Part shown: positions 39,450 through 46,998 of the stretch, one piece after another | Position numbering within the stretch: the first letter of the stretch is position 1 | Layout: each line of letters opens with the position of its first letter | Assembly (NCBI RefSeq): GCF_016463645.1 | Contig: NZ_JAEMQX010000005.1 | Location: forward strand, 1 to 64,000 | Length of the DNA stretch: 64,000 nucleotides | Direction of reading: 5' to 3' | DNA from: Sphingopyxis sp. | GTDB lineage: Bacteria; Pseudomonadota; Alphaproteobacteria; Sphingomonadales; Sphingomonadaceae | Notes under the pieces: generated by a model | Seen by the model: only the letters and a program-made list of their open reading frames with translations | The model's database searches: none | What the model was told of the DNA's origin: nothing | Translations under genes and position numbers: made by a program

Positions 39450-41162
39450 TCAGTATTTCAAGCCGACTTTGAAGTGCGCGCGCAGGCCACCCAGGTCGTC
39501 CTGGACAGGCTGCCCCGACTTCGTCGGATCCGATCGAAATTGATAAGCAAGGTCGAGTTGACCGTAGAAAATCTTGTACAGGTCGAACCTAGTCGTCAGG
39601 CCGGCGCTTCCGAGCCAGAAGGACGATTTTTCCTCGGGAAGCGGGCTTTCGATCCAAGCGTAGCCGCCCTCCAGGAAAGCCGCGACGCGCCAGTCGATCT
39701 TTTCGGCGCCCGTCGGGAGCTTGTAGCCGAGTTCGAGCGAAAGCCGCGCGCCGCTGTCGCCGAGCACTTCGGCCTCGCGGTAGCCGCGGATGCTGCCGAC
39801 CCCGCCGAGCACGAACTGTTCGTTCGAAATCAGCGGCGCGGGGGCGAGCTGCCAGTCGAGCGCCGCGCGCAGGTCGAAATCATTCTTGAGCTGGCGGTTA
39901 TAGACGCCGCTGCCATAGAAATAGATGAAGCTCGCTTCGGCGCCGGCGCGCTTGCCGACCGATTCCTCGTTGACGTTCGGGGTCAGCGGATTGTCGGGAA
40001 TATAGCCGAATTCGCGCTGGCGGCCGACGAGGCCGTCGAAAGCGAAGGTCGTGCCGATGCTGAACTCGCCATTCGATTGCGTGTTGCCGCCGAGCCAGCG
40101 ATATTGCGCGGTAAACGGCAGATAGGTGACCGGCGTGTCGAAGGTCAGTGTCTCGCCCGTTTCAGGATCGACGAGGCCGATCTGGTCGAGATAATCCTTG
40201 TAATCGACGCCGAACAACAGCGACTGCACCGTCCCCTGCGGCGAATTTCCGAGCGTGCGCATGAAGCGCCCGCCGACGGTCAGGCCATTGCCAAGCACGG
40301 TCAGCCCGCCGACCGTCGCGACGTCGGTGTTCGAATTGACGATATAGCCGAGCAGGCTCGACCGGCCGTAGCCGAGCGGCGCATAATAGGAGCCCGAGAC
40401 GACCTGTACCTGATCGAAATCCTCGGGCGCGGTCTGGAAGAAGATATTCGCGCTGTGTCCGGCCTGCCAGAGATTGTCGTAGTTCGCCGACACGTTGAGG
40501 CGAAAGCGTTCGGTCGAGCGGTTATACTGGTCGCTGACCTCGATCGACGCGCCCCACGGCTTCTTGTCCTCGACCGCCAGTTCGATGTCGACGGTCCCCG
40601 GCGCCGCGCCGGCCTTGAACTCGGGAGTGATCGTGCGCGTCGTGCGCGCGTTCGCCGATGACAATTCCTGCTGGAGCGTCGGCACATTGGGAACGGTGCC
40701 GGGCTTCAGGCTCGGCAGCGCGCCGCGAACCTCGCTCGGCAGCACGAAGTCGGCGCCCGTCACGCGGACGCGGCCGACCTTGCCTTCGGTGACGACCAGC
40801 TCGAGAATGCCCGAGCTGACGTCCTGTTGCGGGATTTCGACGACGACCGTCGCATAGCCGCGGTCGCGATACGCTTTTTCAAGCTCGCTGCGCGCGACTT
40901 CGACGTCAGGCACGCTCTTGCCGTAACCCGCGTGCGGCATCAGCACCGTCTGGATGTCGGCCGCCGTGAGGACCGAATTGCCGCGCACGACATATTCCAT
41001 GACGTCGAAGCGAAACTTGGGATCGCCCGCCGGCGCCGCGGCGGCCTCGTCCTGCGCCGCGGCCGGATTCGCCGCACAGAGAGCAAGGACGCTTACCGCG
41101 GCCATACAACCCCGCAGCGGGTGCAGGGTACGCCCCGCTCTCAATTTTTTCATTCGAACCAT
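39450..41162 (-). CDS. Two-partner secretion outer-membrane transporter (TpsB, ShlB/FhaC/HecB)
   Basis: A 570-residue Omp85-superfamily protein. After a signal peptide (about 1-36, ending AAAQ) come POTRA domains (about 50-210; EYVVRGNSVLTAADIQTVLM, VEIPQQDVSSGILELVVTEG) and a 16-stranded-type barrel ending in FKVGLKY with a terminal aromatic residue. The conserved loop motif appears as GSIRGYRE near residue 458, matching the VRGY/F element that plugs the pore in FhaC. POTRA domains bind the TPS domain of the exoprotein; the cognate TpsA is encoded 5 kb downstream in the same direction. The normal tpsB-tpsA adjacency is broken here by five genes for energy coupling and envelope proteins. Confidence 0.93.
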   Translation of the reverse strand: MVRMKKLRAGRTLHPLRGCMAAVSVLALCAANPAAAQDEAAAAPAGDPKFRFDVMEYVVRGNSVLTAADIQTVLMPHAGYGKSVPDVEVARSELEKAYRDRGYATVVVEIPQQDVSSGILELVVTEGKVGRVRVTGADFVLPSEVRGALPSLKPGTVPNVPTLQQELSSANARTTRTITPEFKAGAAPGTVDIELAVEDKKPWGASIEVSDQYNRSTERFRLNVSANYDNLWQAGHSANIFFQTAPEDFDQVQVVSGSYYAPLGYGRSSLLGYIVNSNTDVATVGGLTVLGNGLTVGGRFMRTLGNSPQGTVQSLLFGVDYKDYLDQIGLVDPETGETLTFDTPVTYLPFTAQYRWLGGNTQSNGEFSIGTTFAFDGLVGRQREFGYIPDNPLTPNVNEESVGKRAGAEASFIYFYGSGVYNRQLKNDFDLRAALDWQLAPAPLISNEQFVLGGVGSIRGYREAEVLGDSGARLSLELGYKLPTGAEKIDWRVAAFLEGGYAWIESPLPEEKSSFWLGSAGLTTRFDLYKIFYGQLDLAYQFRSDPTKSGQPVQDDLGGLRAHFKVGLKY

Positions 41163-41245
41163 CGCTGTGCAACGCCCCTCGTAAAGTCGAATCGGTCAGC
41201 CCGATTCGCTACCGGTGGTCGCTCCGCTAAGGTTTCACTATGACA

Positions 41246-41258
41246 TTAGTAATACTAA
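41246..41258. promoter_or_regulatory. TTAG-N5-CTAA dyad upstream of TpsB
   Basis: TTAGTA and TACTAA flank a single A, about 85 bases before the TpsB start, in an AT-rich promoter region. It resembles the dyads in the catabolic cluster at 11136 and 15306-15351. Confidence 0.35.
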
Positions 41259-41302
41259 CCTTTTCGAGTAGATTTATATAAATATCTTACAACAAAATGC
41301 CC

Positions 41303-41318
41303 GGATCAATATTGATCC
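41303..41318. promoter_or_regulatory. 16-base perfect palindrome upstream of TpsB
   Basis: GGATCAATATTGATCC is a perfect 16-base palindrome, 140 bases before the TpsB start and 44 bases beyond the end of the LuxR-type gene. It is a strong operator candidate for a dimeric regulator, with the adjacent LuxR-type protein the first suspect. Confidence 0.5.
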
Positions 41319-41361
41319 AGGCTGGATTTGAAGAGGTTATTATTTCTATATTTTAGATATA

Positions 41362-42165
41362 TTATATTCTTGAGCCGGCCTGTGACGACCGCACTCCTGC
41401 GCCTTCCCGGAACGATCCATCCCATGATGCATCGAGGATCGCGAAAAGCGCGATGGCATCCGCTCTGCTTCGGGTGCCCAGCTTTTCCCGGATTCCCCGG
41501 AAATGGAATTTGACGGTCTCTTCGACGATCTCGAGCTGCTCGGCGACGGCGCTGTTCGTGAGCCCCTGCGCGGCGAGTTCGAGAATCTCGATTTCGCGAC
41601 GGGATAGCGGCGTGCGGCCGCGGATGAGCGAGAGCCTTTCGATCGTCCGTGCCGTCAGCACGGTCGCGACAAAGAAGAGGTCGAGAAATGATGGTGGCAG
41701 GGCCCGCAACACCGGCGGAGCAGCGATCGCGTCGGCGATCGCAACGCGCCCGCCGCGCCCCCATACCGCCACGCTGACGCCGCCTTCTACCCCTGCCCTG
41801 CGCAGGTTCGCCATGACATCCCTCGCAAAGGCCGACTTCTCGCCGGGCCATTCGTCGCAGGTCCACACGAAAGGTTCGATCGCGCGGCGTGCGAAGCGCC
41901 GGACCGGGTCGCGCCCGTCAAAGCCGATGTTGCGCACGCGGTCGGCCGTTTCGCTCGCCAGCGTCGACCATTGAACGGTCTGGTTGGCAAGGTCCCCCGG
42001 CGGAATGAAGGTCAGGATCAGATCGGGCAGGCCCTGCCCATGCAGAAAGCAGGCGAGCAGGTCGAACGCGTCCTTGCGCGTCCGGACCTGCGCCAGCCGG
42101 CCCGACAGCGCGGGAAGTCCGGCGTCGAGCATTTCCAGCGGCTTCATGGCAAGACACGCACTCAT
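41362..42165 (-). CDS. LuxR-family regulator with autoinducer-binding-like domain
   Basis: A 267-residue regulator. Residues about 20-165 look like an autoinducer-binding domain: the family's DPV after an aromatic/Asp stretch (GFDGRDPVRRFARRAIEPFVW) and a Gly-rich strand (EGGVSVAVWGRGG) are visible. The C-terminal LuxR helix-turn-helix (about 195-255) contains LSRREIEILELAAQGLTNSA. No luxI-like synthase is in the window, so it is a solo receptor or has lost signal binding. It is encoded just upstream of and co-directional with TpsB, with a 200-base AT-rich gap holding a 16-base palindrome, which suggests direct control of the secretion operon. The ATG at 42165 is chosen because longer extensions lack domain content. 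Confidence 0.82.
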   Translation of the reverse strand: MSACLAMKPLEMLDAGLPALSGRLAQVRTRKDAFDLLACFLHGQGLPDLILTFIPPGDLANQTVQWSTLASETADRVRNIGFDGRDPVRRFARRAIEPFVWTCDEWPGEKSAFARDVMANLRRAGVEGGVSVAVWGRGGRVAIADAIAAPPVLRALPPSFLDLFFVATVLTARTIERLSLIRGRTPLSRREIEILELAAQGLTNSAVAEQLEIVEETVKFHFRGIREKLGTRSRADAIALFAILDASWDGSFREGAGVRSSQAGSRI

Positions 42166-42230
42166 TTCATTCCCCTCGCTCCGATGACGTTCGGGGGCCG
42201 GGAAATGCGAAATCTTTTTTTCGCGGTTCC

Positions 42231-43175
42231 CTAATTTCGCAGGATCGCAATGCCTCCCGGAAGGCGGGTGACCTTCATGCCGAGCGACTTTGCGATGTGA
42301 TCGACCGCAAAATCCGCGCGTTCGAGGTGGATGACACCGCTGATCCGGACCTCGTTTCGGCTGCCCAGCAGGTAGACGCGCCCGGGGCGATAGCGATTGA
42401 GCTCGGCTATCACTTCGCTCGCCGGGCGGTCCTTGAACAGGAACAGATCGCGCTGCCATGCGGCGCCGCTTTCGGCGACGTCGCGCGGGGTCGGCCGCAC
42501 CTCACCCGCCCGGAAGTCGAGACTGGCGCCGGCATCGACCGTGGCGCGGCCGCCCTGCGACACCACCTCGATCCGTCCCTCCAGACAGGCGACACGCATC
42601 AGCCCACCGCCCGACCGCATCGAGAAACGCGCGACCTGTGCGCGGACCTCGACATCCTTCGCCGTGGCGATCAGCCGGCGTCCCGGATCGCAGGTCGCCG
42701 AAATCAGGGCCTCGCCCTGCGACAGCTCGACACGCGGCGCCGCGGCATCGGCCCAGAACAACAGCCGCGAATCGGTGTTGAGCTCGGCGCTGACCTCGGG
42801 CTCGAGCCGGACGTGACGGCGCTCGCCCTTGCCTGTGCGATATTCACGCGCCCCCGCCGGGACAGGCGCCGCCAGGGGCACCAGCGACACCGCCGCAGCG
42901 GCGGCCATCGCAGCCCCGCCGCCAAGGAACCAGCGGCGCGAAACCCCGTGGCCGGCCGCCGGCAAGGCCGCGCCGCCGGCCAGCGCCGGCCCCAGTTGTT
43001 CCCACAGGCGGACCGCCTGGCGGAACGCGCCTTCATTCTCTTCGTTTTGCGCGCGCCACGACAGCAGCATGTCGAGGTCGCGCTGCGTCGCCTCGCCCGA
43101 TTTCAGGCGCACGACCCAGCTACGCGCCATCGCGTCGCGGTCGGGCCATCGTCCCAGTTCATTATTATCGGGCAT
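42231..43175 (-). CDS. FecR-family anti-sigma/sensor protein
   Basis: A 314-residue FecR-type protein. A cytoplasmic DUF4880-like start (about 10-60; WVVRLKSGEATQRDLDMLLSW) precedes one membrane segment (about 90-115, with RRWFLGG ahead of it, Tat-like) and a periplasmic FecR domain (about 125-225; RHVRLEPEVSAELNTDS), then a C-terminal STN-like module (about 240-314; ASEVIAELNRYRPGRVYLLG). FecR proteins hold or activate an ECF sigma factor depending on outer-membrane signals. The ATG at 43175 is preferred over a TTG six bases earlier because a CAGG is nearby. It follows its sigma gene by 20 bases, in an unusual set with a TonB and a free STN protein. Confidence 0.9.
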   Translation of the reverse strand: MPDNNELGRWPDRDAMARSWVVRLKSGEATQRDLDMLLSWRAQNEENEGAFRQAVRLWEQLGPALAGGAALPAAGHGVSRRWFLGGGAAMAAAAAVSLVPLAAPVPAGAREYRTGKGERRHVRLEPEVSAELNTDSRLLFWADAAAPRVELSQGEALISATCDPGRRLIATAKDVEVRAQVARFSMRSGGGLMRVACLEGRIEVVSQGGRATVDAGASLDFRAGEVRPTPRDVAESGAAWQRDLFLFKDRPASEVIAELNRYRPGRVYLLGSRNEVRISGVIHLERADFAVDHIAKSLGMKVTRLPGGIAILRN

Positions 43176-43195
43176 CGTCAACCTGGATCAGTCCT

Positions 43196-43738
43196 TCAAT
43201 GACGAGACGGTTTTTGCCGGCCATAAGCGAAATCCTCCCGTTCTTCTTTTTTCAGATATTCGGCGCAATGGTCGAGCGCGCAGCGAAGCTCCATCTCGAC
43301 CGTCCGCGTCGAGACGCCAAGTTCGGCGGCGATTTCGCGGCACGACCGTTCGTGGATGCGCACCGCGATCAGGATCATCCGCCGCCGTTCGGTCAGCGCG
43401 GCAATCGCGGCTTCGAGCTGCCCCACCGCCTCGCGATCCTCCGCCGTGCGCGCGACCGAGGGTGTAGGATCGGGGATGTCGAGCGCTGCCTCGATCCGGT
43501 CCGCCAGCGAATGGCGGTTCGCCGACCGGCGGAGATCCGTCGCGGCATTCAGCGTCAGGCGGAACAGATAGGCGGGCGCGTTGCGCACCGAATAGGATTT
43601 TTCGGTCGTCCGCAGTTTGACATAGACTTCGTTCAGCGCCTCGTCGGCTAGGTCAGCCGAACCGAGGCGGCGACGCAGCCGCTCCCGGAAATCGGGATAG
43701 AGTTGCATGAAGCGCTGCAGGAGGGCGAAGGTCTCCAC
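43196..43738 (-). CDS. ECF-type RNA polymerase sigma factor
   Basis: A 180-residue ECF sigma factor. Region 2 (about 10-75) has the DNA-melting helix area AYLFRLTLNAATDLRRSA, and region 4 (about 110-165) has the helix-turn-helix ERSCREIAAELGVSTRTVEM. The start is a GTG at 43738. It lies downstream of a TonB-like gene and directly upstream of FecR, so it should be the FecI-type partner. Targets could be the co-oriented LuxR/TpsB block that begins 1 kb further; that is inference from position. Confidence 0.9.
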   Translation of the reverse strand: METFALLQRFMQLYPDFRERLRRRLGSADLADEALNEVYVKLRTTEKSYSVRNAPAYLFRLTLNAATDLRRSANRHSLADRIEAALDIPDPTPSVARTAEDREAVGQLEAAIAALTERRRMILIAVRIHERSCREIAAELGVSTRTVEMELRCALDHCAEYLKKEEREDFAYGRQKPSRH

Positions 43739-43775
43739 GGCGCTAGCGGGCCGTCACGGGCGGGCGCATCGGCAC

Positions 43776-44447
43776 TCACCCCCGGACCTGGAAGTCGATC
43801 GGCACATCGACCTCGATCGGTGCGGGCAGTTCGTCGGGCACCTGCGGCAGCGGTTCGGCGCGCCACAGCGCGGCGAGCGCCTTTTCGCCGACCAGGCTGT
43901 TCGGCGAACGCAGCACGCGCGCATCGACGACGCGCCCGTCACGCGCGACGCGAAAACGCAGTATGACGAGGCCGGCATCGCCGCGACCGATATGATCGCC
44001 GCGGCGCCGGCTATGCGCCGCGATATGCTTGCGGAGGATCGCGCCATAGGCCGACTTGCCCGCCCCCGCGAGCGGATCGTCCGCCAGCAGGCTGGCCAGT
44101 TCGGTGTCGAATTTCGCGTTGCCCGCCTCGGCCGCCTTGCCGCTTCCCTTGGTGCGGATGGCGACGTCGCTGTTTTCCCGCGTGACGGGCAGATCGCGGG
44201 CATCGATGTCGCCGCCGCCCGCGCGTGCGGGACCGGCAGCGGGATCGAACGTCAAAAGTTCGACCGTCATCGGCTCGCTGCCCGGCGCCGCGCGCGATCC
44301 GCCCGCACCGCTGCCGGCATAGACCAGGCTGAAGAGGATGAAGCCGCCCGCATGAAGGACCAGCGAAAGCGCGATTGCGGCCTTGCGCCCACGATCCTCC
44401 GGCGCGGCGCGGCGGCTCTCGCCGCCGATCGCGGTCGCCGCGTTCAT
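43776..44447 (-). CDS. TonB-like energy transducer linked to ECF module
   Basis: A 223-residue TonB-family protein with a cytoplasmic N-terminus, one transmembrane helix (about 23-45; AAIALSLVLHAGGFILFSLV, with a His inside the helix as in TonB), a periplasmic spacer that is not Pro-rich, and a C-terminal TonB-like domain (about 130-223; LVILRFRVARDGRVVDARVL, then LPQVPDELPAPIEVDVPIDF). Its ATG overlaps the stop of the STN gene (ATGA). A sigma/FecR pair with its own TonB and a free STN protein but no adjacent receptor suggests a re-wired surface-signalling device. Confidence 0.85.
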   Translation of the reverse strand: MNAATAIGGESRRAAPEDRGRKAAIALSLVLHAGGFILFSLVYAGSGAGGSRAAPGSEPMTVELLTFDPAAGPARAGGGDIDARDLPVTRENSDVAIRTKGSGKAAEAGNAKFDTELASLLADDPLAGAGKSAYGAILRKHIAAHSRRRGDHIGRGDAGLVILRFRVARDGRVVDARVLRSPNSLVGEKALAALWRAEPLPQVPDELPAPIEVDVPIDFQVRG

Positions 44448-45112
44448 TGCGCGACGATCCGCAACCCGACCGGCTGGGGCATGTTCGCCGGCGGGGGCGA
44501 ACCGACCGTCATGCCATCGAGCAGCCGGCGCGCGATGACGAGCGCCTCGCCGTTGCTCCCGGCGCCGAAACCGTCGAGACCGGTGATCCGTCCGTCCGCC
44601 GAGAGCCAGACATAGAGCGTGAAATCATAGGACCGCGTGCCCAGTTCGCTCGACCGGCGCAGGAGCGCGAGACTCGCGCCCAGCAGCTTCTCGCCATACC
44701 AGCGATATTCGTCGTTGCTGGCGCGAAAGGCCGAGGTCAGTACGTCGATCTCGTCGAGCGACATGTCGGCGGGCGCCTCGCGCGATGCCGATTCGAGGAT
44801 GATGGCGTCGGGACGCGTGAAGCGCGGAACCAATCCGCTTCCCTCCAGCATCTGCATCAACGCCTCATATGCGGTCCGCGCCTCCTGCACGGGGCCGGCC
44901 CGCTTGCCCTCGACGAGGCCTTCGGCGACGATGACGTCATATCCGTTGCGCTTGCCGAACTGGCGCAAGGCATCCGCAAGCGGCTGGCCGGCGGTTACGC
45001 CCCAGTCGCGCTCGCGCGCCGCGACGGGCCCGGCCACCAGCGCCTGACATAACAGCGCCAGTGACAGAGCGAGCGCGCGTATCGCCCGGCCGGAATGTCT
45101 CGTCTGCCCCAT
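44444..45112 (-). CDS. Exported STN-domain protein
   Basis: A 222-residue exported protein. Signal peptide about 1-32. Residues 35-105 form a secretin/TonB N-terminal (STN) domain (GVTAGQPLADALRQFGKRNG, YEALMQMLEGSGLVPRF). The remaining half (about 130-222) has a TonB-C-like look (LYVWLSADGRITGLDGFGAG). STN domains normally form the N-terminus of FecA-type receptors and touch FecR in the periplasm; here the domain is free. It could be a soluble signal carrier between an outer-membrane partner and FecR. It is the first gene of the minus-strand block that continues to TpsA, and no clear ribosome-binding sequence was seen before its ATG. Confidence 0.8.
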   Translation of the reverse strand: MGQTRHSGRAIRALALSLALLCQALVAGPVAARERDWGVTAGQPLADALRQFGKRNGYDVIVAEGLVEGKRAGPVQEARTAYEALMQMLEGSGLVPRFTRPDAIILESASREAPADMSLDEIDVLTSAFRASNDEYRWYGEKLLGASLALLRRSSELGTRSYDFTLYVWLSADGRITGLDGFGAGSNGEALVIARRLLDGMTVGSPPPANMPQPVGLRIVAQ

Positions 45113-45405
45113 CTAGCTTGATCGACCCCGTGCAGAGACCATCGCCGAAATGGAGGCCAGTTGCGCTGCCAGTATTGCAATTTGGTGACGACCGGCAGCG
45201 ATGTCGCCAGTGCCCGCATTATCTGCGCGGCGCCAATCCGGCAGCCTGGCGAGGACGGCAAACCCGACGGCGGCAGCGACCGGAAGTTTCCCGACCTCGG
45301 CCCTTGAAGCCGGGGATCCCGGGTCTCGAAAGGCGTGTTTTGGGCGCGAAGTCGTTGCTTGCCCGGCGTGTCCGGCGAATCCGGAACCGGAACCACATGG
45401 GCGGT
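45113..45405. other. Intergenic gap without recognised gene
   Basis: These 293 bases separate the phosphatase gene end from the STN gene start, both on the minus strand. The promoter of the STN-TonB-sigma-FecR unit should be here, but no convincing promoter, terminator or small gene could be identified by eye. Confidence 0.5.
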
Positions 45406-46998
45406 TCAGGATAAATCGAGGCGAGCCTTGTCGGGCGTCACGACGAAGCGAGCAAGCGTATCGAGCGAACCGCCCGGCGTCTGCACGCGATCCATGACCT
45501 TGACGTCCGCATGCCATGCCTCCGCAGTGATGTCGTGAATCTGGTATCCGCGCTGATCGTTGAGCAAGGCGACGTTGGGACTGGCGGCGAGCAGGGCCTC
45601 GTGCCGCTTGAGCGGTACGGACGATCCATCGCCGCCCGAGGTGATCGACGTCGCGAGAAATTCGGTCGCTGCCGCGGGACCGTCGGGTTCGTCGTCGCGC
45701 ACCGGAATCGTTCCGACCGCGTGAATATGCGCATCGCCGGTCGCGATCACGACGTTGGTGAGGTCGTGACGACAGATCGAGCGCACCAACTGCTTGCGTG
45801 CGCCGGGATAGCCGCTCCAGCTGTCCGGACCGGCACGCAGCTTGCGCGTGCCGTCTCCCGCCGTTTCGTATAGCGGCATGGCGAATACCTGCTGCGCGAT
45901 CAGGTTCCAGCCCGCCTTGTTGCGAAGCCCTCGATCGAGCCACGCACGCTGCGCGTCGCCAAGTATCGTCGCTTCGGCATCGCCGGTGCGGCACGCGGTC
46001 TGGCCCGGCTGCGTGCATGACTGGTCGTCGCGATAACTGCGCGTGTCGAGGACATGCATGCGCAGCAGTGCGCCGAAATCGAGCCGGCGATGCATGACGA
46101 TGCCGCACGGCCCGGGAAGTTGGGCGCGGCGGACGGGCATATGCTCGTACCAAGCCTGCATCGCGGCGAAGCGCCGCAAGGCGAAAGCTTCGGGCGGCGT
46201 ACCATCTTGGTCGAAGGCGCTCGCCCAGTCGTTGTCCACCTCATGATCGTCGAATGACATGACGAACGCGGCGGCGGCGTGCGCCGCCTGCAACTGGCGG
46301 TCGCCCTTATACTGGGCGTAGCGGCGCCGATAATCGTCGAGGCTGTATATCTCGTCGCCGAAATGCGACCGGTCGACGATGCCGCCGGCGGCATCGCGCA
46401 CCTGGAGATGCGGCGCCCCCGGATGGCCGGCGGTCTCGTAGATATAGTCTCCATAATGAAAGACCGCGTCGAGGCCGGCTTCCTCGCTCAGGTGGTGCCA
46501 CGCGTCATACCAGCCGTGCGGATAGGCCTGGCAGCCGGCGACGGCGATTCGCAGGCGGTCCACGCCGACGCCCGCCGCCGGGGCGGTCCGCGCCGTCCCC
46601 GCCGTGCTGGCCTCCGCGCCATCGACGCGGAAGCGGTACCAATAGGGCCGGTGCGGGCGAAGGCCATCGACCTCGACATGCACCGCGTGCGCGAATTCGG
46701 GCCGCGCCACCGCTTCGCCCGAGCGCACGATCCGGGTGAAACGCGCGTCTTCCGATACCTCCCAGCACACCGGAACCGCAACCATCGGCATGCCACCATG
46801 TTCGGCAAGCGGGTCAGGTGCCAGCCGCGTCCAGATCACGAAGCCGTCAGGCCATGGATCGCCGGAGGCGACACCAAGCGAGAAGGGATAGCGCCGGAAT
46901 TTCGGCGTCGCCGCCGATACGGACCCGAAACCGGCGAACAGCGCCATGCCGCCTGCCGCGGCGAGAAGACGGCGGCGATCGATATGGGGCGACATCAT
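45406..46998 (-). CDS. PhoD-like alkaline phosphatase/phosphodiesterase
   Basis: A 530-residue secreted enzyme with a Tat signal peptide (RRRLLAAAGGMALFAGFGSV), an N-terminal Ig-like PhoD_N domain (about 38-135; FSLGVASGDPWPDGFVIWTR) and the metallophosphatase domain (about 145-500). Metal-binding segments are visible: AGCQAYPHGWYDAWHH (Cys ligand), FHYGDYIYE, SFDDHEVDND and ATGDAHIHAVG, as in the Ca/Fe-dependent PhoD family. It would hydrolyse phosphomono- or diesters in the periplasm or outside. The start overlaps the stop of the TBDR gene upstream, so receptor and phosphatase are co-translated, implying joint use of one organophosphate-type substrate. Confidence 0.92.
   Translation of the reverse strand: MMSPHIDRRRLLAAAGGMALFAGFGSVSAATPKFRRYPFSLGVASGDPWPDGFVIWTRLAPDPLAEHGGMPMVAVPVCWEVSEDARFTRIVRSGEAVARPEFAHAVHVEVDGLRPHRPYWYRFRVDGAEASTAGTARTAPAAGVGVDRLRIAVAGCQAYPHGWYDAWHHLSEEAGLDAVFHYGDYIYETAGHPGAPHLQVRDAAGGIVDRSHFGDEIYSLDDYRRRYAQYKGDRQLQAAHAAAAFVMSFDDHEVDNDWASAFDQDGTPPEAFALRRFAAMQAWYEHMPVRRAQLPGPCGIVMHRRLDFGALLRMHVLDTRSYRDDQSCTQPGQTACRTGDAEATILGDAQRAWLDRGLRNKAGWNLIAQQVFAMPLYETAGDGTRKLRAGPDSWSGYPGARKQLVRSICRHDLTNVVIATGDAHIHAVGTIPVRDDEPDGPAAATEFLATSITSGGDGSSVPLKRHEALLAASPNVALLNDQRGYQIHDITAEAWHADVKVMDRVQTPGGSLDTLARFVVTPDKARLDLS

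Noticed and set aside
41303-41318. FNR/FixK box in the palindrome upstream of TpsB
   Set aside because: FNR boxes read TTGAT-N4-ATCAA; here the half-sites are in the opposite order.
41362-42165. Complete quorum-sensing pair
   Set aside because: Only a LuxR-type receptor is present; no LuxI-type synthase gene was found in the window.
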